Positions 1 to 11,690 of a stretch of 64,000 nucleotides of DNA are shown one piece after another. The notes under the pieces were generated by a model. That model did not search any database. It was not told the DNA's origin and was given only the letters and a program-made list of their open reading frames with translations. Position numbers and translations under genes: made by a program. The DNA comes from Echinarachnius parma (taxonomy: Eukaryota; Echinodermata; Echinoidea; Clypeasteroida; Echinarachniidae): assembly GCA_037951105.1 (NCBI GenBank), contig JBAMJV010009725.1, positions 1 to 64,000 of the forward strand. The letters are read 5' to 3'. Numbering within the stretch: the first letter of the stretch is position 1; every line of letters starts with the position of its first letter.

Positions 1-1170
1 GGTTTGGAGTGAAATATGTTCCAAATCTTAGACATAATATTAATAATGTTAATGATTTTGTAAAAGATTTATTGCCAAGCGATAATACGTAACCAAGTGT
101 GTGATTACTAATATTTTACATATATACGAAATCACAGGCTTTGCCATTTGCCCCCCAATGTTACCAAGTATACTAATTTTTGGCAGTGCCGATTTGGACA
201 GTATGTGACGACAACTGACTACATGATATTGCTACTTACCTTGTGTAGAGGAAGAGAAGAGGCATGCCAGTATTAATATCACCAGGAACGAAGAAGGCTT
301 TGCTTCCTCCATTGTCTTTAAGAACCAAACCATTTCCAATCGAAACCTCGAAGGGGAACTGAATCATACATTCATAATCATACAAAGTCTCCATCCACCC
401 AAGCATTGAAATACGGTAAGACACTAAGAAACAACAAAAACTAAAGTCGCTTTATACATTACTAATTAATGTATGTTTATTAAAATCACATGATTTTACT
501 GGCTACCAAAAGACTTCGACCGCATTATGAAAATATCACTTGAGACCATTATCTAGATATCAACAGAAAATTTATTTGGATTTCTCCTTGTTATAGCGCA
601 GCCATTGTTGACTGACTAATTACAACTTACACGAACCTCAAACATGACAAATGTTCCTTAAAAAAGCCCCTTCATAATCATACATGTTTTATCACGAGTA
701 AGATTATAGTTATTAAAACAAATTCAGACTTCGATCACAGATACGCAAAAAAAGATTATCTTATCTTTATGTAAACACAAATATAGATAGATATATAGAT
801 ATATTTTATTTGATCTTTAAACATACAAATGTAACAAATAAATGTGTCATCTATTGGCAAGAGAACGCAATAATAACAATAATGTACTTCATTACCATTC
901 TACAAACATTAACAATTACTTGTAGGCATGATAACTTGTATGCCTACATAACAAGAAATAATTATACCTATTTGGTTGCATCCGGTCACTGGACTATTGA
1001 ACTATATAGTATATAGTATATATATATACCATTATGTGATTACATTATTACATACTCCTAAAGTGCATTGTAGAAAAGGCCATGGTGGCATACAAAGTGT
1101 TTAATTAATACAGTATATGAACATGACTGTCTTATTATTGAGTGCTGCCTTCATGACAAATTTACCATAA
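1..1170. repeat. Segmental duplication, copy A (first exon plus upstream flank)
   Basis: Near-identical to 46,291-48,110 in the same orientation, including signal exon, 5' flank and short AT-rich stretches. Copy A lacks the TTAA MITE present in copy B: the site here reads acgaacctcaaacatg. Homology on the right ends near 1,170 / 48,110. On the left it runs to the window edge. From 1,171 to about 1,610 nothing is recognised. Confidence 0.85.
240..312 (-). CDS. Exon 1 of a second, paralogous sushi-avidin-type gene (signal peptide)
   Basis: The same 24-residue signal peptide and the same CAAG|GTAAGTAGC donor as at 46,528-46,600. ATG at 312-310. The rest of this gene would lie to the left of the window. 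The surrounding 1-1,170 is a direct repeat of 46,291-48,110 apart from a MITE insertion and small indels. The two genes are therefore tandem, head-to-tail duplicates about 46 kb apart. Whether the missing part also encodes CCP and avidin modules cannot be seen here. Confidence 0.75.
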
Positions 1171-1617
1171 TTTTAGGTCATTTTAAATGCATGCAAAAAT
1201 GCACTTAAAATTGAGACAGTAACAAAGATATACTCTTCCCTTTCATACATTTTTTTTAATAAAAAAAAATCGGTCAAGTGGTTGCGAAGATATGACCAAT
1301 TAATTATCAAGAAGTATACCCTCGCTTTGTTGTTTTAGTTCTTTTGTTTTACCTTGTTTAGACAATGGCACCGAAAGAGTGCCTATTATTTCAGTTCCAG
1401 TTATTTCAAATGCATTTTATTTCATAATGGTTCGGAGTTTGCGATAAAAATTACTGGATAGCATGCTGACAAGACCGTCTTCGATTGTGTCAAAACAATT
1501 TGTAAAAATTATTAATATTTTGAAAGATATGAATATGAATAGTCATAAAAATCATATTTGTAATGATTAGATTAGGGTGGTTTAGTTCAAATTTTTCTCT
1601 GGGATGTGAAAATCAAG

Positions 1618-1772
1618 CAAACACACACACACACACCCACCCACTCACACAAACACGCACATGCACACATATACACACATACACACACACACATACACAC
1701 TAACATATACACATATACATTCACACACACACACACACACTCACACACCCACACACACACACACACACACGC
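1618..1772. repeat. (CA)n microsatellite
   Basis: About 150 bp of CA/CACACC dinucleotide repeat. The long cysteine/valine-rich reading frame across it on the minus strand is an artefact of the repeat. Confidence 0.95.
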
Positions 1773-1956
1773 ACGCTGACGCCCAATCACATGAACACGT
1801 ACTAAAGATGCACTAATAAAGTATGTTATAATTATAAATACCACCATCCCATAATGTAATAGTTTGATTGGGGTCTTGATTGGGGTCTCCTTCCCCAATT
1901 CTACATGCTACCGTAACGAGAGGACGTGTTTTCCGCGAGCTCCCATCGCTACCATA

Positions 1957-2015
1957 ATGAGCCGAAAATCTCTACAATAATGAGCCGAAAATCTCTACAA
2001 TAATGAGCCGAAAAT
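1957..2015. repeat. Three tandem copies of a ~25-bp unit
   Basis: The unit aatgagccgaaaatctctac recurs three times directly 5' of the non-LTR ORF1 start at 2,039. It could be part of that element's 5' UTR. Confidence 0.8.
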
Positions 2016-2038
2016 GTGCACAGTGCTTATGCTAAGAA

Positions 2039-2953
2039 ATGAGTAATACTATAACGCCGTCGTACAACCTGAGATCGAGAAATTCTAGCAAGAAACCCAG
2101 CAGGATGTCGCACGCATCGCCCAGCGTATCTTCGAACCCTGTAGCTGGCAGCAGTGGCGGTAACGCTGATCACGTGACCACGCAAGGCGCCAACCCTGAG
2201 CCCGTTCAAAACAATAGCACCACGCTTGAAGCCATTAAGGGTATGTTTATACAGTTAACGCATGATATGAATGCAAGATTCGACACCGTCAGTAATGACA
2301 TCGGGCTAATTAAACGTGATTTAGCAGAAATGAGGAGGGCAGTGCATGATTTGGAGACGAGTGTTAGCTACAACGGAGATAAAATCAAATGTATTGAAAA
2401 GGAAAGCATACCCAAAGTAAGGGAGGAGTTAGACGCTACAAAGAAAGCATTTGAAGAAAAAATCACCCTTCTCGAGCTCCACAACAGGAAGCAGAACCTT
2501 TTGGTTTACGGCGTGAGTGAAGTAAACAACGAAAATCTATATACGACCATCAACGATGTTATCTGCCACTTTCTACATATCACGCCAGCTGAGGCCGCTA
2601 CAATACAACTCGTCAACGCTCACCGACTCCCGGCCCCCCAACACGCAAGTAATGATACCGCTCCTCGTCCCATCATTGTTCGTTTCGTCAAAATGTCGGA
2701 TCGCGACCGCCTTCTCGAAGCCTTTGAACGTCGACGCCGCCCCCCGCCCTCCAGTCAACCGATTGTTCCTGGCCTTCACACCCAGCCTCTACAAGCTTCG
2801 CAGCTAGCCGCCGAACCCCCGCAACTAGCCGTTCAACCTCCAGATCGCTTTGCCAGAGCCACCCCTGGACATAGGAGCTGCCGCTTGCGGCAGCCCCATG
2901 GCGAGGCAGAGTACAAATCTCTCACATTGTCTCTCATTCTCTGTGCACACTGA
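2039..2953 (+). CDS. Non-LTR retrotransposon ORF1-like protein
   Basis: 304 codons. The N-terminus is Ser/Asn/Pro-rich and basic (SYNLRSRNSSKKP). Residues about 60-150 are heptad-rich, probably coiled coil (MNARFDTVSNDIGLIKRDL). An RRM-like block follows with RKQNLLVYGVSE, NAHRL and RPIIVRFVKMSDRDRLLEA, the pattern of L1/CR1-type ORF1 RNA-binding proteins. After about residue 230 the sequence turns low-complexity (RRRRPPP, LQASQLAAEPPQ), probably from a frameshift near the C-run at 2,736. GC content is clearly above the flanks, suggesting a young insertion. Whether it belongs to the CR1-like ORF2 starting 4 kb away is not shown. Confidence 0.7.
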   Translation: MSNTITPSYNLRSRNSSKKPSRMSHASPSVSSNPVAGSSGGNADHVTTQGANPEPVQNNSTTLEAIKGMFIQLTHDMNARFDTVSNDIGLIKRDLAEMRRAVHDLETSVSYNGDKIKCIEKESIPKVREELDATKKAFEEKITLLELHNRKQNLLVYGVSEVNNENLYTTINDVICHFLHITPAEAATIQLVNAHRLPAPQHASNDTAPRPIIVRFVKMSDRDRLLEAFERRRRPPPSSQPIVPGLHTQPLQASQLAAEPPQLAVQPPDRFARATPGHRSCRLRQPHGEAEYKSLTLSLILCAH

Positions 2954-4645
2954 TTTATTTTTGTCTTTTTTCGTGTTTTTTGCAACATTTGAACATTTTC
3001 AACTACTGTGTATCTTTACAGAGTTTAACTACATATAAAATGCTTTTCAAATATGATTAAATGTTAAAAAATGACAAGTAATTCGTGTAAAACTTACCAA
3101 ATTCTTGCTAGCAGTTCTTCGTGTATTCTTATAATCGGCATGTATCGCTGCCGTATGACCCCGGAACCGGAAGTTCGTAAACCATCGATCATTTCGTTCC
3201 CCAAGTAGTGACAGACCGCCGTTTTTATCTCCGAACAGTAGAGGGAGACGTGTCATTATTTTTGGGACATCACCTAACGGTTGCCAATATAAACAAAACG
3301 GCTGTACATACAGTCTAACGTGATGTAGCGCTTGTATTTCGCAATGACCGATCAGAGGGAAATTCAATGAAAATCAAAACAAATGGTGCATTGTTACCGA
3401 TAGAGGGCGGACTAGAGGTCAATCTCCGCACGACATTTTAAAATTCATCACTTACAAGGACTTCTTTCCATATTAAAGTGTAATAATTCGACGCAAAAAG
3501 CAGTTTTATGAGGAAAAAACATCCAATCGTACCCAAAGGAGTGTCAAGACAAGATACAAGACCGAAGAAGAGGGTTGGTAAGTTGCATTTCAGTAGTTAT
3601 AAGGGAAACCAGTGATCGTAATATACCTTGTAGTGTACGGCCACGGGTAGCTGCATAGCCTTTGTACACACGGAGATATTCGTACTAAAATAATGATAGG
3701 GGACCTCTCTGGGGTGTGCCAGAGCCACTATACGGACAGATCTCCCATCTGAGATGAAGCGCGAACGCGGACGGCTGGCCACACTCGCCTACAAGATTCG
3801 CAAGGAAAATAAGCTGCTCACCAGAATTCGCATCAACGGGACTAAGCTGTACCTGCAAACTCGTCGACCAACAGCAATTGGAGCACCTAAAACAGCCTGG
3901 ACCAACCACCAACTGGGATAAGTAACAACCTTCATATCTTCATCAAATTCAATTTTTGACTCCTATAAACTGGATCGCCATTTAGTAAAACTTTAATTTT
4001 GAAAAAAACTTGAATTGTTGATTATCATAAACAATATCACAATTCGTACAAATTAACTGACATTCATTTTTTTTACAAACTTATTTTGTTTGTAAATTAA
4101 ATTTGAACTCTGCGAATAATCAATTATTCGATAAGTTGTTTGGTGTTACGACACTTAACGGACTCTGGAAAAAATATCCAGCACACAGACTCAAGTTATT
4201 AGTATTAATTGTGTTTTTTGCATCTTTTGATGAAGCAGTCAAATAATGCACATATATAATTTTTGATAAATATGTTTGACACTCTGCAGTCAAAATATTT
4301 GTATTTTTCCTAGATAGTATGTATACTAATTAATTTCTATTTAACCCGATCCTTTAGCATATATGTGATTTATTTATTTGTATCACTATATCGATCTAAT
4401 GTATCTTTAGCCCAAGCACTTTCATTTCCTGACACGCAGCTGTAATGCATATCATAACTATAGTCTTTTATTCCAATCATTCTTTGAGTTGCAGGCAGAT
4501 CTACTCATTCATTCTCTTTCACAGGGTGTGCTTACATTTATACCGTTTATTCCTCATGTTAAAATGTTGAAAATAGTTACAATCTAATTAAGTGGTGAAG
4601 CATAACACAATACTTAAATCATTGAATATAAACTTTATTCTTTAC
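2954..4645. other. No gene recognised
   Basis: AT-rich sequence with a GC-richer patch at about 3,090-3,930. Short frames on both strands show no family motif and look like chance. A donor-like gtaagttt on the minus strand near 3,096 is not supported by coding sequence. Confidence 0.6.
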
Positions 4646-6290
4646 TGATGTCCATTTTATGTTGTTTCCCATGTATTTGTACATGCCGAGTACCGAAGCG
4701 ATGGCGTCACACTTTTTCCGTATGCCTTGATACTATTTTGAATAACTTTGTTTTTATTTTGAGCCCTTTTGTTAGGATACAATGTTTGTTTGCCTTCTTG
4801 GCATGCGATCTATTATACATTCTTGCTTGCCTGACATTGTCTGGGTCCAGCTTTCCATGGCGACGAAGAGTGTGACGCCACACGCTGTTGCTCTATTATT
4901 TTGCATAATGCTCTATAGTGACATGTATTTAGTCGCCTTTCTATGCAGTGTTCATGTCCTTTCATTTAGAGCAACCTGGTTTCGCACTCACTTTAATAAT
5001 TACTGATGTCTATTTTATGTTGTTTCCCATGTATTTTTACATGCCGAGTACCGAAGCGATGGCGTCACATTTTTTTCCGTATGCATTGATAACATTCTAA
5101 ATAACTTTGTTTTTATTTTGAGCCCTTTTGTTAGGATACAATGGTTGATTGCCTTCTTGGCATGCGATCTAGACTATAACACATTCTTGCTTCCCTGACA
5201 TTGTCTGGGTCCGGCTTTTCATGGTGACGCCAGGGTGTGACGCCACACGCTGAAGCTCTATTATTTTGCATAATGCTCTAATGACATGTATGTAGTCGTC
5301 TGTCTATGCAGTGTTCACGACCTTTCACACAGAGCAACCTGGTTTCGCACTCACTTTAATAGTTAGACCTTTAATATTTTTTAGATTATGATATTCTATA
5401 TTTGCATTTATTTTGAATCAAAATTGTTTTGATTTATTTTCCTTAAGCACCCAAAAGGTCTCCATTCATGGAGTATCACAGAAACCAGGTCAGTTCTTGT
5501 GACGAGTTCTCTTTCATTTTGTGATGTTTATACTTTTGAAAGCTTTGCCATTACTTTATATCTATTGAATACACGGCTGATTTGATTGATGTTAGTAAAC
5601 TTGTAAATATTGAAATTGAATGATTATGATTAGTTGCAATTTCATATTACTTTCAATAATCATTAATGTTTCAATGACTTTATCGATTCATAATTAGGCA
5701 GTTATAATGTATATACTAGTTGTTTTATTCCATGCAATATTCTTGTGATATTCTGTTCGAATTTCTATAATAAGTTATAGTAAAGCATCACACATTATGC
5801 GTAATTATTTTGGTTTACTTATGCCTTCTTTTTGTTATCCCGCTCATTTACTTGAGCGCAGAGTGTCGAAGTGACGTCAAGCTCGTTTTGCCTTTAGTAG
5901 CAATGGTTTTTAAAACACCGACTTTTGGTTTGAGGTAGGCTGATTGTTGTCTGAGCAACCGATCAATCACACGTTTTAGGCTTGCCCGACTTTTCTTTTC
6001 TTGAATTAAGCTGCCCATAGCAACGATGAGCTGTGACACCACACTTCGTTGCATTATTGTTTCGCATGTATATAACTACGTACTCCATGCTTCACTCTAT
6101 TTTTGTTAAATAGACTGACCTGATTTCGCACTCGCCGCAATCTATTGTATACCTTTCATTTGATGTTTGTTACTCTTTATGTTGTTTTGAAAAGGAATTT
6201 CCTTTTATGAAACGATTAACGACGTCTCCATTATTTTCCTTTTGCTGAAATCAGGTCAGTTCTTACTGTCGGTCATTCTTTAATTTGAAA
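4646..6290 (+). repeat. 5' tandem monomers of the CR1-like element
   Basis: A block starting tgatgtccattttatgttgt is repeated at 4,646 and 5,006 (short unit about 360 bp). A diverged third copy lies at about 5,825-6,140. Shared landmarks are tgccgagtaccgaagcgatgg, the CACACGCTG block and tggtttcgcactcactttaat. A second shared block (accaggtcagttctt) follows at 5,485 and 6,252. Tandem promoter monomers are known in some L1 and CR1-like families. Confidence 0.75.
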
Positions 6291-6789
6291 TTAGTAATGG
6301 TTTTGAAAGTTGTTATCGCATTTTATTCACTTTATTATAGTTACGATTTATTCGATTGAATTTGAACTATTGGTATTCTGTTATTTGGCTATTATACTTA
6401 TTCAAATTAGATTTTTTATTTTCGCGCAATATTCAATATTTAATTTTTAAGCTACGATTTTCCTTCAACAATAATATATTTTCCAATGGGTGCCTCGCTA
6501 TTGGAATATACTGTACCGTCATTATTTTGTTTCCTCTCGCTCGTTCGTCATGCCAACAGTGTCTCAATGTGTGTTCATGTCCATTTTGTATTCGTGTTTT
6601 TGTGTTTCCCTTCCTACCTACTGCAAGTGGTGGTTTTCATTGTCCTTTCTTGAGCTCTCTGTGTCTCCAGCGATTATTTTCTTTTTAAGTCATTATCCTT
6701 ACGTTTATATGCTAGCGCTGCGTATGTTTATTGATTATAATATGCTTTTTGGTTCTTGTTACTCAGATTTTGTGTTTGTACAATTATTA

Positions 6790-6950
6790 TGGCTAATTTA
6801 GATCACCACTTACCTTTTGAGTCTGTGAGCGACGATGACCTTCTTGATGTATTAAGCCCCATTCAAGCTAACAATCAATTTTTTGTTAATCGTACAGGTA
6901 TTTTTGATGAAACTGCAGTTGAAAATATAAACTTGAATAAACTTGAATAA
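6790..6950 (+). CDS. Short leader ORF of the CR1-like element
   Basis: ATG at 6,790 opens an acidic peptide (ANLDHHLPFESVSDDDLLDV) that ends in TAA after NKLE. The next frame (6,953) begins the endonuclease. It may be the original N-terminus of ORF2 cut off by a small indel in the TTGAATAAA repeats, rather than a separate ORF. No known domain. Confidence 0.5.
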
Positions 6951-6952
6951 AG

Positions 6953-7720
6953 TTGAATTTGAATTTAGATCACGATGATCCAGCACAACATTCTTTTACA
7001 AAGTATATAACAAATGCACAGTTTCATAATATTATTAAAGATTTTAATAGTGATACATTCTCTTTATTGCATTTAAATATACGAAGTTTAAATAAACATT
7101 TTGATGAAATGCAATCATTTTTAGATAACCCTTCCAATAAACAGCTTTCTATAATTGGCCTAACAGAAACTTGGTTATCCCATGATTCTAATTTACCCTT
7201 CTTAATCGATAATTATGATTTTGTCTTTAAAAATAGGCAAGGGAGAGTCGGTGGTGGTGTTGCTTTATATGTGCTTAAATCTTTGAATTATGTTTTGCAT
7301 GATAATATTTCAATAATGAATATTGTCCTTGAGACTCTCTTTATTGAAATTATGAATCCTGGAGGTAAAAATACAATAGTTGGAGTCATTTATCGACCCC
7401 CTAATAATAACCCTAGAGAATTCTTGACGCAATTCTCTGACTATTGCGAAGTCCAGCGTTTATAAATAAGGATGTCTTTTTAATGGGGGACTTTAATATA
7501 AATTTATTAAATCATGAACATAATAATTTGTCACAAGAATTTCTCGAGACTCTCCTCTCTGCCTCTTTTTTACCTCTTATTTCTAAGCCCACTCGTGTGA
7601 CAAACTCCTCTACCTCATTAATAGATAACATCTTTTCAAATGTAATCCCCCACCCTGACTCTTATATTGTTTCATTCAGAAATAACTGACCATTATCCTA
7701 TTGTAACGCATTATACTGTA
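6953..7720 (+). pseudogene. AP-type endonuclease region of the CR1-like ORF2
   Basis: Endonuclease/exonuclease/phosphatase motifs in order: LLHLNIRSLNKHFDEM, IIGLTETWLS, VGGGVALYV, VIYRPP, then after a frame shift near 7,465 MGDFNINLLNHE, and after a second shift near 7,685 TDHYPI. These are the catalytic Asn, Glu, Asp-Asn and terminal Asp-His of the target-nicking nuclease. Two single-base frame changes break the domain, so it is scored as a pseudogene. Confidence 0.8.
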
Positions 7721-7844
7721 TTTAAATCTAATTAATAATTATGACCCACGTTCATTTAGACGTAAAGTCACTAATAACAAATTAGTTAGTCTTGATTCTA
7801 GTCTTGAACATGTAGATTGGTCTCCTGTTTATGGTGTAGATGAA

Positions 7845-9906
7845 GTGAATTTTTCTTACGATAATTTTTGTGATATTTTGAATAATCAATTAGATACTTG
7901 TATTCCTAAACAAAGAGTTAAAATTAATGATTATAAAAAAACACCAAGACTCCCTTGGATCACTAAATCAATATTACGTTCTATAAATAGGACAAATAAT
8001 TTTGTTTATAAATATAAATTAGATAGCACAGAAAGGTTGAAAATTAAATATACATCTTATAAAAATATTTTGATTAAGATTATTCGTTTGGAAAAGAAAA
8101 GGTATTTTGAAAATATGTTGGCATTATATAAACATGATATAAAAAATACTTGGAAAACGATTAAGCAGGCAATGAATGTTATTAATAATAAATCTAACAT
8201 AACAAAAATTAAGTTTAATGATGAGATTGTTGAGGATCCAAGGGACATAGTAAATATTTTAAATAATTACTTTTCTTCGATTGGTGAAAATCTTGCTGCT
8301 AATATCCCCCCATCAAATAAGCATTTTGTTGATTTTTTGGGCCAGCCCAATTCAAACTCTATATTTTTTGTTCCTACTCATAGATATGAAATTTTAGATA
8401 TTGTTTCGAAATTTGATTCTAAGAAAAGTTCAGGCCATGATGAAATTAATAATTTCATTTTAAAAGGCATTATATCTTCCGTTGTGGATCCTCTTGTTCA
8501 TATTTTTAATTTGTCTTTATTATATGGCCAGGTACCAAACTCTATGAAAATTGCTAAGGTTATTCCTTTGTTTAAAAAAGGAGATAAATTAGATATAAAT
8601 AATTATCGACCGATTTCTTTATTGTCCTCTTTTTTCGAAAATATTAGAAAAAATAATTTATTCTCGGACAGTATCCTTTTTGAAGAATAATAATATTTTT
8701 TCTAATCTCCAATTTGGTTTTAGGGAAAAACATAATACTGTACACGCATTATTGTCTTTTATTGAGAAGGTAGCTCATGCAATCGACAAATCTTCTCATA
8801 CGATAGGCATTTTCCTGGACTTCTCCAAGGCCTTTGACACAATTAATCACGACATTTTACTTTATAAACTTTCACATTATGGTGTACGTGGGATGGCCTT
8901 GGAGTGGTTCAGGAGCTATCTTTCGGATAGAAAGCAGTATGTATCTTTAAATGATAACTCTTCTGCTCCCCATAATATAAACTGTGGTGTTCCACAAGGT
9001 AGTATACTAGGCCCACTTTTATTTATTTTATATATTAATGACTTTTGTCGATCATCCGAAATGTTGTCTTTCGTACTTTTCGCTGATGATACGAATTTTT
9101 TTTTTTCTCATAATGATTCTTATAGACTAGTTGAAATTATTAATATTGAAATGAGTCATATTTTATCGTGGATCAGAGCGAACAAATTATCATTGAATCT
9201 CCAGAAAACGAAATATATGTTGTTTAGTAAATCTATAGATTCGTTACCTGCTGACATAGTTTTTGAAAACACCCCTTTGGAGTGTGTTTCATTCATTACA
9301 TTTTTGGGTGTAACGGTTGACAATAATCTTACTTGGAAATTTCATATTGATAATATTTGTAAAACAATTTCTCGTAATATTGGTATAATTAATAAAGTGA
9401 AGACATGTCTTCCTTTTAATTCATTAATTATGCTTTATAGTTCTTTGATACTCCCATACTTGAATTATGGTATCTTAGTTTGGGGTAACACTCATGAAAC
9501 TTTATTGGATAAAGTGTTATTACAAAAGAAGAGTATTCGTATTATTTGTAATTCCCCCTTTCTCTCCCATACAGACCCCTTATTTTTTGAAAATAAGATA
9601 CTGAAGGTAAAAGATCTATATTTATTTCAACTTGGTCAATTTATGTATAATTATGATAAAAATATGTTGCCATCTGTTTTTCAAGAAATGTTTTTTAAAA
9701 ATAGCTCAGTCCATAATTATCCAACAAGACATTCTGAAGAATTTCGTTTACCTCTCTTGCGGACCCTCCTTGCTCAAAATACATTTATATATGAAGGCCC
9801 CAAATTATGGAATTCTTTAAGTACTGAAATAAAAAATGCTCCATCGATTAATATTTTTAAGAAAAAATTTAAATTGTTTTTATTACAATCTTATGTACAT
9901 CATTGA
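7845..9906 (+). pseudogene. Reverse transcriptase region of the CR1-like ORF2
   Basis: Two frames separated by one extra T in the run at about 8,631. The first (7,845-8,690) has KKSSGHDEIN and NYRPISLLS. The second (8,680-9,906) has GIFLDFSKAFDTINHDILL, GVPQGSILGPLLFI, the catalytic FADDTNFFF and LSLNLQKTKYMLFS, then the C-terminal FLGVTVDNNLTW, PYLNYGILVWG and HNYPTRHSEEF blocks typical of CR1/L2/Jockey elements. Correct frame for the junction reads FSKILEKIIYSR. Stop at 9,906. All catalytic motifs are intact apart from the slip. Confidence 0.87.
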
Positions 9907-10593
9907 ATTATATCGCTCATTTACTCTTTCCCCGTCCGTACGTCATCCTGAACAAGGTCTTTCTTTACTCGCAGACTCAAAATGTAATCTGATATGATAT
10001 ATTGTGCCTTCTCATGCATAGCTCCTTTCTAAGCGAAACTCTTTTTCCTCATTTTCAGTTGAACCCCACATGTAGCTCATCCTTTTGTACTACTGATTAT
10101 ATTTGTACCCCCGATCCCTCACTTCCGTTTGGCAGTGTCTAATTGTTGTATTGTATCCGTCTTCTCCTATTGTTGTCAAATTCTCTCTTGTCCCATGTAG
10201 GTCTCTGTTGGCACCCCTTTTTTCCTCTCTATACTTTGTTGTAGTCTAGAATGTGTTAATTTAAATATATTCCTAACTATTATTTGAGGGGTCCACAATT
10301 GTACAAGCATTGCTTTTTAGTGGACCCCTCTTGTTTCCAATATGTATATCTCTATTTTGTATAAATTGTAATAATTCATTTGTAATGTTTTGTTGGAAGC
10401 AAGAATAAAATTGAATTGAATTGAATTGAATTGATCATACTTGAAAGATATTTATAATTGATTTCCATGAAATATACCTTTTTTTCTCTTTTTTTTGTAT
10501 ACAATTATTACTTTATGTATGTTCATGATTACTTTGAAGAATGAACAATTAAAACAAAACATAACAGGAAACTTCCTTGGAGCATGTAATCAT

Positions 10594-10935
10594 TGACGGG
10601 ATCTAGTAACTGTGTTGACGTGTGCACACACTTATGGAGGGTGTGATGAAAGCTTGTGTGATCTGATATGTCCACTGATCAGCAGATATGAATTATGTGT
10701 GAACATTCCGAGGTAATGACATGACATGTTTCCGAGTAATGTGCGAATTGCAACTTGAAATTCCCCTACTCATAACACCAACGTCATTCACAGTTGGAAT
10801 TCTCCAATAGAGACTTTCGAAATTTAAACACTTCAAGCGTACATATTTTCATAACAACATAGACGTTTTTAAAAATGCAACGAGGTATGTGATAAACACA
10901 CGGAAGTTTGTGGACAATGTTACTAGATCCTTTTT
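10594..10935. repeat. Degraded MITE (GGGATCTAGTAA family)
   Basis: Ends gggatctagtaactgtgttg and ggacaatgttactagatcc match the better copy at 52,559-52,945. Terminal TTAA is lost. Confidence 0.6.
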
Positions 10936-11239
10936 CAGTAATTTATGAGTCTGGAAGTTAAGTAGACACAAGCAAAAACATATACAAGCACTATTCAGAT
11001 AAAACATTACTTCTGTTTAATGTTTGGGAGCCACCCCCACAATTATCGACTCTCTAACATGCCACTTACAAATAAACATACGCTGTTGCCGAAAGTTTGT
11101 GGATTGATACATATTAGTGCTTTCAGTTTTTGTCTAAACAAATTTCTTGACTAGAATTATATTCATAGCACAGCTATAGGTAAATATGTCCAAGGTATCG
11201 ACCGTCTACCAAATACCGGATGTGCTTAAGTGGGTAGAT

Positions 11240-11690
11240 ATCGCATCGCTCGAGGGCTATTCGGTCTTGATTCGGTTTGGTATCGGTGAAGTTGCGGGCA
11301 TCATTCGGGTGGAACATTTTCATTCTTTTTTTCTTGCGGTTTCAGTTCGGCCGAATCCAAATGGCATCAGAACCGAACCCAGCCCGAATGTTCACCCCGA
11401 CACCCTGATGGTATCCACTCCGAATCCTCCCCGCATTCCCCGAACCGTCCCCAACACGACCCCGACACGTCCCCGCAAGCACCCCGATCATTTGTCGGAG
11501 TTGGTTCTTTCGAGCACGCTCGAAAGAACCCACTCCGACAAATTCGGAGTCCGAACTGGACCCCGACAAGAGACCGAAAATTCCGATACCACATCGACAC
11601 CAAACCGCTAGCACCCCGAGCGTCCCCGCAACGTCCCCGAATTATTCGGTCTCGTGTCGGTTTGGATTCGGTTTTGCGGTGTGACTGGGG
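11240..11690. repeat. GC-rich repeat with a central perfect hairpin
   Basis: A CCCCGA/CGGTTT-rich block unlike its AT-rich flanks. At 11,491-11,542 a 25-bp stem (TTTGTCGGAGT and GGTTCTTTCGAGC with one mismatch between) pairs across a 2-nt loop. Similar motifs (attcggtctygtgtcggttt) occur at both ends (11,260 and 11,645) in the same orientation. Open frames here on both strands are composition artefacts. Confidence 0.6.

Larger units (their letters stand above)
4646..10433 (+). mobile_element. CR1/L2-group (Jockey-superfamily) non-LTR retrotransposon, decayed
   Basis: Layout: 5' tandem monomers (4,646-6,290), a short leader ORF, an AP endonuclease region, a reverse transcriptase, a ~500-bp 3' UTR, and a tail of ATTGA repeats with AATAAA at 10,405-10,433. 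No LTRs. Motif order EN-RT and the C-terminal block (YEGPKLWNSL, then a Phe/Lys-rich tail) fit CR1/L2/Crack-like elements. At least four frame breaks, mostly at short homopolymers, interrupt ORF2, so this copy is not autonomous as assembled. Confidence 0.85.

Noticed and set aside
236-424. 62-codon minus-strand frame overlapping the signal exon
   Set aside because: Different frame from the signal peptide, runs through the donor site, no motif; the phase-1 signal-peptide reading is duplicated and fits downstream exons.
1587-1898. 103-codon minus-strand frame rich in Cys and Val
   Set aside because: It is the translation of a (CA)n microsatellite.
11186-11614. Open frames on both strands in the GC-rich block
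   Set aside because: Mirror frames from a palindromic, compositionally biased repeat; no motif.
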